From: Coriobacteriales bacterium
GTDB taxonomy: Bacteria > Actinomycetota > Coriobacteriia > Coriobacteriales > JAEZZM01
Reading direction: 5' to 3'
Length of the DNA: 7,816 nucleotides
Assembly: GCA_029983705.1 (NCBI GenBank)
Contig: JASBYZ010000069.1
Location: 1 to 7,816, forward strand
In this document: positions 1-5,762 of the stretch, in pieces
Numbering within the stretch: the stretch's first letter is position 1
How the letters are laid out: each line of letters begins with the position of its first letter
Program-made: the position numbers and the translations under genes
The notes under the pieces: model-generated
Told to the model about the DNA's origin: nothing
Seen by the model: the letters and a program-made list of their open reading frames with translations, nothing else
The model's database searches: none

Positions 1-464
1 TTGCCGTTATGTTTGTTCTTATCACAGCAGCTATGATTACCTGGCCAATTTCAACTTTTGTGCTTAAACCTCTTGGCCTTGAATTTATGAGGACGGTTGT
101 GTTTGCCCTCGTAATTGCAGGCGTTGTTCAGATGGTTGAAGCGGTTATTAAAAAGACCTCGCCAAGTTTGTATGATTCTTTAGGAATATATCTGCCACTT
201 ATTACTACTAACTGTGCAATTTTAGGTGTGGCGCTCACAAACGTGGATGCAAACTACAGCTTTATTGAGGCTATTGTTAATGCGCTTGGTACGGGTATTG
301 GCTTTTGGATTGCCATCGTACTCTTTAGCATTATTAGAAAGAATTTAAAAGAGGCTCCAGTTCCAGAGCTTTTCAAAGGAATCCCTGCAGCCCTTATAGC
401 TGGTGCAATTATGTCACTAGCCTTTGTTGGATTTTCTGGTGTCGCTGAAGGTCTCTTTAGTTAA
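1..464 (+). CDS. rnfA: RnfA, electron transport complex membrane subunit (5' end missing)
   Basis: Integral membrane subunit of the Rnf complex, which couples electron flow between reduced ferredoxin and NAD+ to ion movement across the cytoplasmic membrane. The frame is open from the window edge (first full codon at position 3), so the ATG at 9 is an internal Met and not the true start. By alignment from memory with E. coli RnfA, about 45 N-terminal residues are missing from a family length of about 190. Diagnostic stretches are LRT/MRT-VVFALVIAGVVQ, the KTSPSLYDSLGIYLPLITTN-C motif, which carries the conserved cysteine at the membrane iron-sulfur site, and the terminal LMSLAFVGFSG-like segment. 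The visible part is almost entirely hydrophobic helices. rnfB follows after 21 nt. Since A then B usually ends the order C-D-G-E-A-B, the remaining rnf genes probably lie just upstream (inference). Confidence 0.96.
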   Translation, partial: AVMFVLITAAMITWPISTFVLKPLGLEFMRTVVFALVIAGVVQMVEAVIKKTSPSLYDSLGIYLPLITTNCAILGVALTNVDANYSFIEAIVNALGTGIGFWIAIVLFSIIRKNLKEAPVPELFKGIPAALIAGAIMSLAFVGFSGVAEGLFS

Positions 465-485
465 TAGATTGGTTTAGTTGATTTT

Positions 486-1367
486 ATGGCAAATATCAAC
501 AGTGTTGGATATGCAGCAGCGGTAATGCTTATTGTGGCATTGCTTTTAGGCATAGCCATACTCTTAGTATCAAAGAAATTCTATGTAAAGCCTGATGATG
601 CTGTAGATGACCTCTTGGATATCTTGCCAGGTGCTAACTGTGGTGCCTGTGGTTATGTTGGTTGTGAGGCCTATGCACAAGCCCTTGCCGATAATCCCGA
701 GAGCGTATCGGTAAGCCTTTGTACGGTAGGCGGACCTTCTACGGCAGAGCATATTGCTGAGTACTTAGGACAAAATGCTGAAGACTTTGTTGAAGAGATT
801 GCATCAGTAAGATGCATGGGCTCAAGAGAGTTTACTCAAAATAGATTTGAATATACGGGCCTTAAGAGCTGTGCTGCTGCAAATGCCTTTCAATCTGGTC
901 CTTCAATATGTGAGTACGGGTGCATGGGCTTTGGTGACTGTGTTGAGGTATGCGACTATGACGCAATACATATTGTAAACGGTGTAGCTATAGTTGATCC
1001 CGATAAGTGCACTGCCTGCAAAAAATGTGTTGGTGTCTGCCCTAAGCAACTGATTCATATGGTTCCTAAACATGAGAAATTGCATGAGGTACGCTGTGCT
1101 AACTTGCTGAGTGGTGTACTTACTAAGCAGATGTGCTCAATTGGCTGCATTGGCTGCAAAAAATGTATGAAAGTATGCGAAGATGATGCCATAAGCATGC
1201 GTCTAGGCGTTGCAAGCATTGATCAAAACAAGTGCACTCAGTGTGGCAAATGCTTTGAGGCTTGCCCAAGTTCTTGCATTACTGAATACATGATTTATCG
1301 GGTAGAAAAGAAGCCTGAGAAAAAGAAGGAGCGTCCTCAAAAAGTAGAGGCAGCTACTAAGGCCTAA
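486..1367 (+). CDS. rnfB: RnfB, multi-cluster iron-sulfur subunit of the Rnf complex
   Basis: Electron-entry subunit of Rnf, thought to accept electrons from ferredoxin. Residues about 12-29 form one N-terminal membrane anchor. Next comes the RnfB-type Fe-S domain with Cys52, 55, 60 and 79 (GANCGACGYVGC). A ferredoxin-like region follows (C142, 146, 152, 156, then C175, 178, 181, 185). A second ferredoxin pair is C217, 221, 224, 227, 231 and C250, 253, 256, 260, 264. Extra cysteines sit at 110, 129 and 204. The protein could carry about five or six clusters, like clostridial RnfB and unlike the shorter proteobacterial form. The tail (about 274-293) is Lys/Glu-rich and probably disordered. The ATG at 486 has only a poor ribosome-binding site but places the membrane anchor correctly; translation may be coupled to rnfA, which ends 21 nt earlier. 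Confidence 0.96.
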   Translation: MANINSVGYAAAVMLIVALLLGIAILLVSKKFYVKPDDAVDDLLDILPGANCGACGYVGCEAYAQALADNPESVSVSLCTVGGPSTAEHIAEYLGQNAEDFVEEIASVRCMGSREFTQNRFEYTGLKSCAAANAFQSGPSICEYGCMGFGDCVEVCDYDAIHIVNGVAIVDPDKCTACKKCVGVCPKQLIHMVPKHEKLHEVRCANLLSGVLTKQMCSIGCIGCKKCMKVCEDDAISMRLGVASIDQNKCTQCGKCFEACPSSCITEYMIYRVEKKPEKKKERPQKVEAATKA

Positions 1368-1382
1368 AGGAGCAAAAAAGTT

Positions 1383-2234
1383 ATGGAATCTGAAGCACAA
1401 TCTATACAAAAAAGCCCGCTTTTTCAGGAAGAAAGTCTTCTTGGGGCGCATTTTGAAGTAGATGGCTTCGTTGAACTTGCAAGCTCGTATCCAAATAAGC
1501 TGGGCATCTCGGCACTTTCAGATACAAAAGCGTATCTAGCAGATCTAAGCTCACTAAATGTTATGACAATTAGTGGTGAGGATGCACAGATTTATTTACA
1601 GACCTTATCGACAGCAAATATAGAAGGTCTTAAGGGAGGAGAGAGTAGTCTCGCACTTTTTTTAAATGCGCAAAGTGAAATTATTGACTCAGCCCTTATC
1701 TTAAAAAATGATGAGTTTAATTTTATGCTTATAAGCTTGCAAGAAAACTTTGAGGAGTTTAGAGCCTGGCTTGAGGCTTATGCTGCCCTTGATAAAGAGG
1801 GGACTAAGGCCTTTCCAAATCTTGAGCTATCCTATCTGAGCTCTCAAATTAGCGTTCTTGCGCTTGGAGGCGGGGTAAGTGAGCATGTTTTATCAGATTA
1901 TATAGACACTCAAGCACTTCCAGCTCAAGAACATTTTTCGAGCTTACTTTTAGACGCAATTCCTGCTGTAGTGATTAATGTAAGTCAGCTCTTTAATCAT
2001 CCTGCATACATGCTCATGCTACAAAATACTGATGTGGTAAGACTCTTTAGGTCGTTTATGAGTTTTGAGCATGTTGAAAATGCAGGGCTCAAAGATATTT
2101 ATCATTATCTAAGCGAGCAACACCCTGAGCTTGCCTCAATTTATCAGGCCGATTATCAGAGTGCACATTCAAGCGCATATAAAAATTACCTTCGCAAAAA
2201 TAAAAATTACATCGGTGGCAAACTAATAGAATAG
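1383..2234 (+). CDS. Degenerate GcvT/YgfZ-like protein attached to the rnf operon
   Basis: 283 aa, cytoplasmic by sequence (no signal or membrane helix). The N-terminal half follows the aminomethyltransferase GcvT fold pattern: SPLFQEESLLGA-H (11-23) matches the GcvT opening. ALSDTKAYLADLSSLNVMTI (44-63) matches the VR-D-G-FDVSHM region. EDAQIYLQTLSTANIEGLKGG (66-86) and LFLNAQSEIIDSALIL (92-107) match the folate-site strands. The acidic pair of GcvT (VIDDL) is reduced to IIDS (101-103), and the GYTGE-like motif appears as QLFNHPAYML (202-211). The C terminus KNKNYIGGKLIE resembles the D-FIGREAL motif of GcvT and then stops, so the last barrel domain of about 85 residues is missing. It is therefore unlikely to be a working glycine-cleavage T protein. 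A scaffold, folate-sensing or Fe-S-related (YgfZ-like) role is possible but unproven. The start has a good AAAGGAG at 1366-1372, and the 15-nt gap from rnfB indicates one operon. Confidence 0.72.
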   Translation: MESEAQSIQKSPLFQEESLLGAHFEVDGFVELASSYPNKLGISALSDTKAYLADLSSLNVMTISGEDAQIYLQTLSTANIEGLKGGESSLALFLNAQSEIIDSALILKNDEFNFMLISLQENFEEFRAWLEAYAALDKEGTKAFPNLELSYLSSQISVLALGGGVSEHVLSDYIDTQALPAQEHFSSLLLDAIPAVVINVSQLFNHPAYMLMLQNTDVVRLFRSFMSFEHVENAGLKDIYHYLSEQHPELASIYQADYQSAHSSAYKNYLRKNKNYIGGKLIE

Positions 2235-2261
2235 TCTGCAATTAATCTCTTTGTCTTGGGG

Positions 2262-2267
2262 TACAAT
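2262..2267 (+). promoter_or_regulatory. Possible -10 box (TACAAT) for the 73-aa protein/FHA/MerR group
   Basis: TACAAT lies in the 82-nt gap after the GcvT-like gene, about 50 nt before the GTG start. No convincing -35 hexamer sits at 16-18 nt upstream (only CAATTA-like sequence), so this is a weak call. If real, it would let the downstream group be expressed apart from rnf. Confidence 0.3.
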
Positions 2268-2282
2268 AGAACAGTCAAGGTA

Positions 2283-2293
2283 AGGTTGAACCT
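2283..2293. repeat. 11-bp odd-centred palindrome AGGTTGAACCT
   Basis: AGGTT-G-AACCT is a perfect 5-bp inverted repeat around one central base. It lies between the possible -10 box and the ribosome-binding site of the 73-aa gene, where an operator would be expected. It is short enough to be chance. Confidence 0.3.
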
Positions 2294-2304
2294 AAAACAT
2301 TTAC

Positions 2305-2310
2305 GGAGGT
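2305..2310 (+). promoter_or_regulatory. Strong ribosome-binding site deciding a GTG start
   Basis: GGAGGT with a 6-nt spacer precedes GTG at 2317. No ATG in this frame is suitably placed, so the site fixes the non-ATG start of the 73-aa protein. Confidence 0.8.
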
Positions 2311-2316
2311 AACAAA

Positions 2317-2538
2317 GTGGGAATCGCAGACAGCTTCAAAAACTTTTTTGAATCATTTGACGCAAACAACCTGGAAGACACTATAGTAGACTATATTGTA
2401 AACCAAATTGATGAAGGTAAAGTACTATCTGAGATTATGGATAGTCCATTTGTTAAAAACAGACTTAATGATGCTCAGCGTGATCAAATTCTCAATAACC
2501 CTGAGATTGCTCAGGCTACCTTAGATGAGGTAAAATAG
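2317..2538 (+). CDS. Small acidic protein of unknown function (73 aa, GTG start)
   Basis: I do not recognise a family. The product is short, acidic and probably all helical, with no cysteine, signal peptide or membrane segment. It starts MGIADSFKNFFESFD. The middle, IVDYIVNQIDEGKVLSEIMD, looks like an amphipathic helix, and the end reads RDQILNNPEIAQATLDEVK. The start is GTG behind a near-ideal GGAGGT, the best ribosome-binding site in the window, suggesting strong translation and supporting a real gene despite its size. It lies 56 nt before the FHA gene on the same strand. In Mycobacterium tuberculosis the gene before garA is gcvH (Rv1826), but this protein lacks the lipoyl-lysine context of GcvH and is much shorter, so it is not that. 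A small adaptor or a partner of the FHA protein is a guess from position only. Confidence 0.75.
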   Translation: MGIADSFKNFFESFDANNLEDTIVDYIVNQIDEGKVLSEIMDSPFVKNRLNDAQRDQILNNPEIAQATLDEVK

Positions 2539-2594
2539 GTATTTAATTCACTTCGCGCTGGCAAATAAGGTAAGGCGCAAGAAAGCAAGAAGAG

Positions 2595-3044
2595 ATGGAA
2601 GATCTGAAAAGACAGTGTCCAGTATGTGGCGCAGAGATATCCTATGATGACCAAGCTTGTCCGCACTGCAACTTTAAGCTTGCAGGTGCTACCCAAGTAT
2701 TTTCAGGCCTCACTGGTGATATAACTGTGCCACAAGCAAATAACAATTCTAAATTTCCAGTGCTAAGAGTCTGCAAAGGCTCTTACGCTGGACAGGTTTT
2801 CAAGCTTACAAAAGACTTAATTACCATAGGTAGAGACCCAGATTGCGATGTTTTCTTAAACGATATGACGGTATCGCGCGAACATTGTAAGCTAGAAAAA
2901 CGCTCTAATTCAGTGTATTTAACTGATATGAATTCGCTTAACGGTACCTGGGTTAACGGTGCTGTTGTGTCTGAGGCTGAGTTGTTTGATGGCGCAAGTT
3001 TACAAGTTGGCACCTTTGTGATGGTGCTGGAGATGAATCCGTAA
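2595..3044 (+). CDS. Zinc-ribbon plus FHA-domain protein, GarA/OdhI-like
   Basis: 149 aa. An N-terminal zinc ribbon has Cys8, Cys11, Cys22 and Cys25 (CPVCG...CPHC). A short linker carries ATQVF (32-36), and an FHA phosphothreonine-binding domain spans about 55-146. FHA core residues are visible: IGRD (78-81), the SREH motif (94-97) and NGTWVNG (116-122). Actinobacterial GarA/OdhI proteins have a TTSVF motif before the FHA domain. Its threonine is phosphorylated by Ser/Thr kinases and then bound by the protein's own FHA domain, switching off inhibition of 2-oxoglutarate metabolism. Thr33 is in the matching place, so a similar switch is likely here, though targets may differ in an anaerobe. The zinc ribbon is absent from mycobacterial GarA. 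The next gene is an Rv1828/FtsR-type MerR, as in M. tuberculosis, which supports the assignment. The purine-rich ribosome-binding site (AAGAAGAG) is close to the ATG. Confidence 0.85.
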   Translation: MEDLKRQCPVCGAEISYDDQACPHCNFKLAGATQVFSGLTGDITVPQANNNSKFPVLRVCKGSYAGQVFKLTKDLITIGRDPDCDVFLNDMTVSREHCKLEKRSNSVYLTDMNSLNGTWVNGAVVSEAELFDGASLQVGTFVMVLEMNP

Positions 3045-3063
3045 GTTTAAGAGTTGAGCTGCT

Positions 3064-3777
3064 ATGGCAAAAGAATATAAGACAATAGGAGAGGTAGTTA
3101 AGCTACTTCAAGATAAATATCCGGGCTTAAGCTTATCCAAGGTAAGGTATTTAGAGGATGAAGGATTGCTCAATCCTTCTCGCTCTGCTTCTGGCTATAG
3201 AAAATATAGTGAAGAAGATTTTAATCGCCTTGAAAAAATACTCTACTATCAAAAACAGTATTTTTATCCTCTCTCAGTTATTAAAGAAAAACTTGACGAA
3301 GAGCCTCCAAATCAGCAGGCAGTTATTGATGAGTCAGACCTCGACAAAATTAGTCTGCCTGATGAGATCTTAAATAAAAAGCATCCCATAGAAAATATTC
3401 CTTATCTTATAAATGTTGAAATCGGGTTTTTGAGAAAGCTCAATGAGTTTGGCTTAATTAAGTTTGAGACTTCTCCAAAAGGTCGAGTGCTTATTGACGG
3501 TAGGGAATTAGAGCTCGTGCTGTATTGCTATGAGCTTAAGCGATTTGGTATAGAGCCTCGTCACTTAAAGCTCTATCAAACCTACGCTCACCGTGAGTCT
3601 GTCATGTTTGAGCAGGCGCTTAATAATGTAGTTACTAAGCTCTCCAGTGAAATTGATGATGAAGAGCGTGCTAAGTTTTATACCACCTATAAAACACTTG
3701 AGCACTTAACGGCAAATATTAGAAGCGCCCTTATCAAAAAAGACTTACGCGAAGAGTTCAAACATCTAAATCTGTAA
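3064..3777 (+). CDS. ftsR: MerR-family regulator, FtsR (Rv1828)-like
   Basis: 237 aa DNA-binding regulator. Residues 5-77 form a MerR winged helix-turn-helix: YKTIGEVVKLL, SLSKVRYLEDEGLLNPSR, then SGYRKYSEEDFNRLEKIL and PLSVIKEKLDEEPP. A linker (about 80-108) leads to a second winged-helix-like segment (about 110-168, IGFLRKLNEFGLIKFE, with FGIEPRHLKLY) and a helical C terminus. This architecture and length match the actinobacterial Rv1828/FtsR group, not classical metal-sensing MerR proteins, and no Cys metal site is seen. In Corynebacterium glutamicum FtsR activates ftsZ, so a role in cell-division gene control is likely by family. It lies 19 nt after the FHA gene, the same order as garA-Rv1828 in mycobacteria. 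The ribosome-binding site before the ATG is weak, so translation may depend on the upstream gene. The symbol rests on similarity and synteny judged from memory. Confidence 0.85.
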   Translation: MAKEYKTIGEVVKLLQDKYPGLSLSKVRYLEDEGLLNPSRSASGYRKYSEEDFNRLEKILYYQKQYFYPLSVIKEKLDEEPPNQQAVIDESDLDKISLPDEILNKKHPIENIPYLINVEIGFLRKLNEFGLIKFETSPKGRVLIDGRELELVLYCYELKRFGIEPRHLKLYQTYAHRESVMFEQALNNVVTKLSSEIDDEERAKFYTTYKTLEHLTANIRSALIKKDLREEFKHLNL

Positions 3778-3801
3778 CTAATACTAAGGAGATTACTGTC
3801 C

Positions 3802-4338
3802 ATGTTAGAGCAATTTGATTTTGAAAAATATATTCTAGACATTCCTGATTATCCTGAACCAGGAGTTGTATTTAAAGATATCACCCCACTTTTAGCTGAC
3901 CCTCGCGCTAATGCTACCGTTATAGACACGCTCTCAGACCATTTTCTTGGTAAGGGTGTTACTAAGGTCTTAGGTGCTGAGGCTCGCGGCTTTATCATTG
4001 GCGCTCCAGTTGCATACAGACTCAACGCTGGATTTGTTCCTGCAAGAAAGCCAGGAAAGCTTCCACGTGAGACCTTGAGCATCACCTATGACCTTGAATA
4101 TGGTAAAGATTCGCTAGAAATTCACAAAGACAGCATCACAAAAGATGACGTTGTTTTGATTGTTGACGATGTTTTAGCTACCGGTGGTACCGCTTCTGCA
4201 AAAGCTCGTTTGTGCAAACAAATAGGAGCTAAGGTGATGGGTTTTGCCTGCGTTTTGGAACTTGACTTCTTACACGGTAGAGAAAAAATTAAAGCAGTAA
4301 GTGACTTTGAAATTCTTTCTCTTGCTCATGCAAAATAA
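3802..4338 (+). CDS. apt: Adenine phosphoribosyltransferase
   Basis: Cytoplasmic purine-salvage enzyme: adenine + PRPP gives AMP + diphosphate. 178 aa is close to full length (E. coli 183). Visible marks are the N-terminal IPDYPEPGVVFKDITPLL (14-31), the GAEARGFIIGAPVAYRL core (58-74), the flexible-loop motif ARKPGKLPRET (81-91) and the PRPP-binding signature VLIVDDVLATGGT (118-130) with both aspartates. The short helix FDFEKY at the start fits the family. The start is supported by AAGGAGA at 3786-3792, 9 nt before the ATG. It follows the MerR gene by 24 nt, so it probably belongs to the same transcript. No clear terminator hairpin follows it, so some read-through into the endopeptidase genes is possible. 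Confidence 0.97.
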   Translation: MLEQFDFEKYILDIPDYPEPGVVFKDITPLLADPRANATVIDTLSDHFLGKGVTKVLGAEARGFIIGAPVAYRLNAGFVPARKPGKLPRETLSITYDLEYGKDSLEIHKDSITKDDVVLIVDDVLATGGTASAKARLCKQIGAKVMGFACVLELDFLHGREKIKAVSDFEILSLAHAK

Positions 4339-4402
4339 AAATATAAGATAAATCATTCTTTCTTCATTAAATGCGCAGATGACTTAGTTATAGTTGCATT
4401 AA

Positions 4403-4431
4403 CTCCTGAAGAAGATGATTTGAAAGAGGAG
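4403..4431 (+). promoter_or_regulatory. Ribosome-binding site for a TTG start, with a complementary CTCCT upstream
   Basis: GAGGAG at 4426-4431 lies 7 nt before TTG at 4439 and fixes that start. CTCCT at 4403-4407 is exactly complementary to AGGAG at 4427-4431 and could form a 5-bp hairpin with a 19-nt loop that hides the site. The ribosome-binding site is well supported; the masking hairpin is weak. Confidence 0.5.
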
Positions 4432-4438
4432 CAAGAAT

Positions 4439-5755
4439 TTGAAAGTACAGACTATTTCAAGAACTTTTGTTGCACTTGGTATTGGAGCAAGCTGTGCTTT
4501 AGGCCTTGGCCTCGTAAACGCACAACCTGCGCTTGCTACATCCACCCAAGCTCAACTTCAATCTAAAGAAGCACAGGCCGCACAAATTAGAGCACAACTC
4601 CAAGAGCTTGGTGCTCAGGCAGATACTACAAATGACAAAATCTATGAGCTTGAGACTCAACTCAAAGAAACTGAAGAGCAAATTGCTCAGATTACTCAAA
4701 AAATCACTGATACTAAACAGGAATTAGAAGATACCCAAGCTAAGCTTGCTAAACGCGTTTCAGCATCTTATAAGGCTGGTAACACTAATTTTATTGACGT
4801 ATTAGTGGGTGCAAGTAACTTTGATGACTTTGTATCTCGTATGCACTACGCTCAGTCTATCGCCGATAACGATGCTGACATGATCAAGAAGTGTAGAGAG
4901 CTCAAAGAACTACTCGAAGAGTCTGAAATTTCTTTGTCTCAAAGAAAAGAAGAGCAGTCTCGTTTAATTGCACAAAATAAAGAATCTGTAGCTCAGCTTC
5001 AGTCTTATATGGATGAGTCTCAACAAATACTTAACGGTATTGATCAAGAGATTTCTCAGTTAATGGAAAAACAGCGCCAAGAAGAAGAGGCACGTAAGCA
5101 AGCGGCTTACCAAGCTCAACTTCAAAAGCAGGCACAAGAGGCTCTAAAAGCTCAAGAAGCTGCAGCTAAAGCAGCTAAAGATGCTGAAGCTAAACAAAAG
5201 CGTGCAGCAGAAGAGCTCAAGCGTGCCCAAGCTAATGGTGCTAACAAACAAGCTATTGAGCAGGCAAGGCGAGCTCAAGAGACGGCTGAGCGCCAAGTTC
5301 AAGCTGCACAAAAACAAACTAAGGCTGCTGAGTCTAAGGTAAATAACGTTACCAAGCAAGCTGGGGGAAATGCCTCAATTGTTGAAATTGCTCGCGGATT
5401 TACTGGTGCAAGTTATCGTCAACCATATGAGGGAGTTGACGGTGGACTTGACTGCTCAGGTCTTGTAACTGCGGTATATCAAAAGAAGGGTGTTAACCTT
5501 CCAAGATCTTCAGCCGCACAATATGCTGCCTCTCAATCACAGGGTTGGGCAGTGAGCCAAAATGACCTACAACCTGGAGACTTAATTTTCTATAAGAAAA
5601 ATGGTTCAGACAAAGTTGGTCACGTTGCAATCTATACCGGTAACGGTAAGGCTATGCAAGCCTACAATCCTGGCAGACCGGCAGGAGAGGGCTCTATGAA
5701 CATGGATAACTGGAGCATCGTAGGCTACGGTAGACCAGGCGCGAACTCCAACTAA
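4439..5755 (+). CDS. Secreted coiled-coil NlpC/P60 peptidoglycan endopeptidase (first of two)
   Basis: 438 aa, TTG start behind GAGGAG. The start is chosen because it gives a complete signal peptide: MKVQTISRT, a hydrophobic stretch, then QPALA with likely cleavage near residue 33. Residues about 38-305 are coiled coil. They include a PcsB/CwlO-type patch, SASYKAGNTNFIDVLVGASN to FVSRMHYAQ (108-139), and an Ala/Gln/Lys/Glu-rich stretch (212-305). The NlpC/P60 catalytic domain covers about 312-438 with Cys339 (GLDCSG) and His395 (VGHVAIY); the third position is Gln407, where many relatives have His. Such enzymes cut the D-Glu to meso-DAP (or equivalent) bond in stem peptides at division or growth sites, and the coiled coil usually holds them inactive until FtsEX acts. 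The paralog follows 7 nt later, so both are co-transcribed. A possible TTGCTC/TAAGAT promoter (4322-4349) overlaps the end of apt and is weak. Confidence 0.93.
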   Translation: MKVQTISRTFVALGIGASCALGLGLVNAQPALATSTQAQLQSKEAQAAQIRAQLQELGAQADTTNDKIYELETQLKETEEQIAQITQKITDTKQELEDTQAKLAKRVSASYKAGNTNFIDVLVGASNFDDFVSRMHYAQSIADNDADMIKKCRELKELLEESEISLSQRKEEQSRLIAQNKESVAQLQSYMDESQQILNGIDQEISQLMEKQRQEEEARKQAAYQAQLQKQAQEALKAQEAAAKAAKDAEAKQKRAAEELKRAQANGANKQAIEQARRAQETAERQVQAAQKQTKAAESKVNNVTKQAGGNASIVEIARGFTGASYRQPYEGVDGGLDCSGLVTAVYQKKGVNLPRSSAAQYAASQSQGWAVSQNDLQPGDLIFYKKNGSDKVGHVAIYTGNGKAMQAYNPGRPAGEGSMNMDNWSIVGYGRPGANSN

Positions 5756-5762
5756 GGCAGCT

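Noticed and set aside
9..11. ATG at 9 as the start of rnfA
   Set aside because: The frame continues upstream to the window edge and about 45 conserved N-terminal residues would be missing, so it is an internal Met.
2511..2696. Minus-strand open frame of 61 codons over the end of the small gene and the FHA zinc ribbon
   Set aside because: It overlaps two better supported genes and has no recognisable domain or convincing ribosome-binding site.
4389..4394. TATAGT as -10 box for the hydrolase operon
   Set aside because: No acceptable -35 hexamer at 16-18 nt upstream (ATTAAA/CATTAA only).
4339..4438. A ydaO-type (c-di-AMP) riboswitch before the hydrolase genes
   Set aside because: Such riboswitches often precede actinobacterial cell-wall hydrolase genes, but this gap is only 100 nt, AT-rich and without the long conserved helices.
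5090..5340. Tandem DNA repeat in the Ala/Gln/Lys-rich part of the first hydrolase
   Set aside because: GCTCAAG/GCAGCTAAAG-like words recur, but with no regular unit length; this is low-complexity coiled-coil coding sequence.
5144..5359. Minus-strand frame rich in Leu/Ser/Cys opposite the first hydrolase
   Set aside because: It is a shadow of the Ala/Gln/Lys/Glu-rich coiled-coil region; the odd composition follows from the repeated codons on the plus strand.
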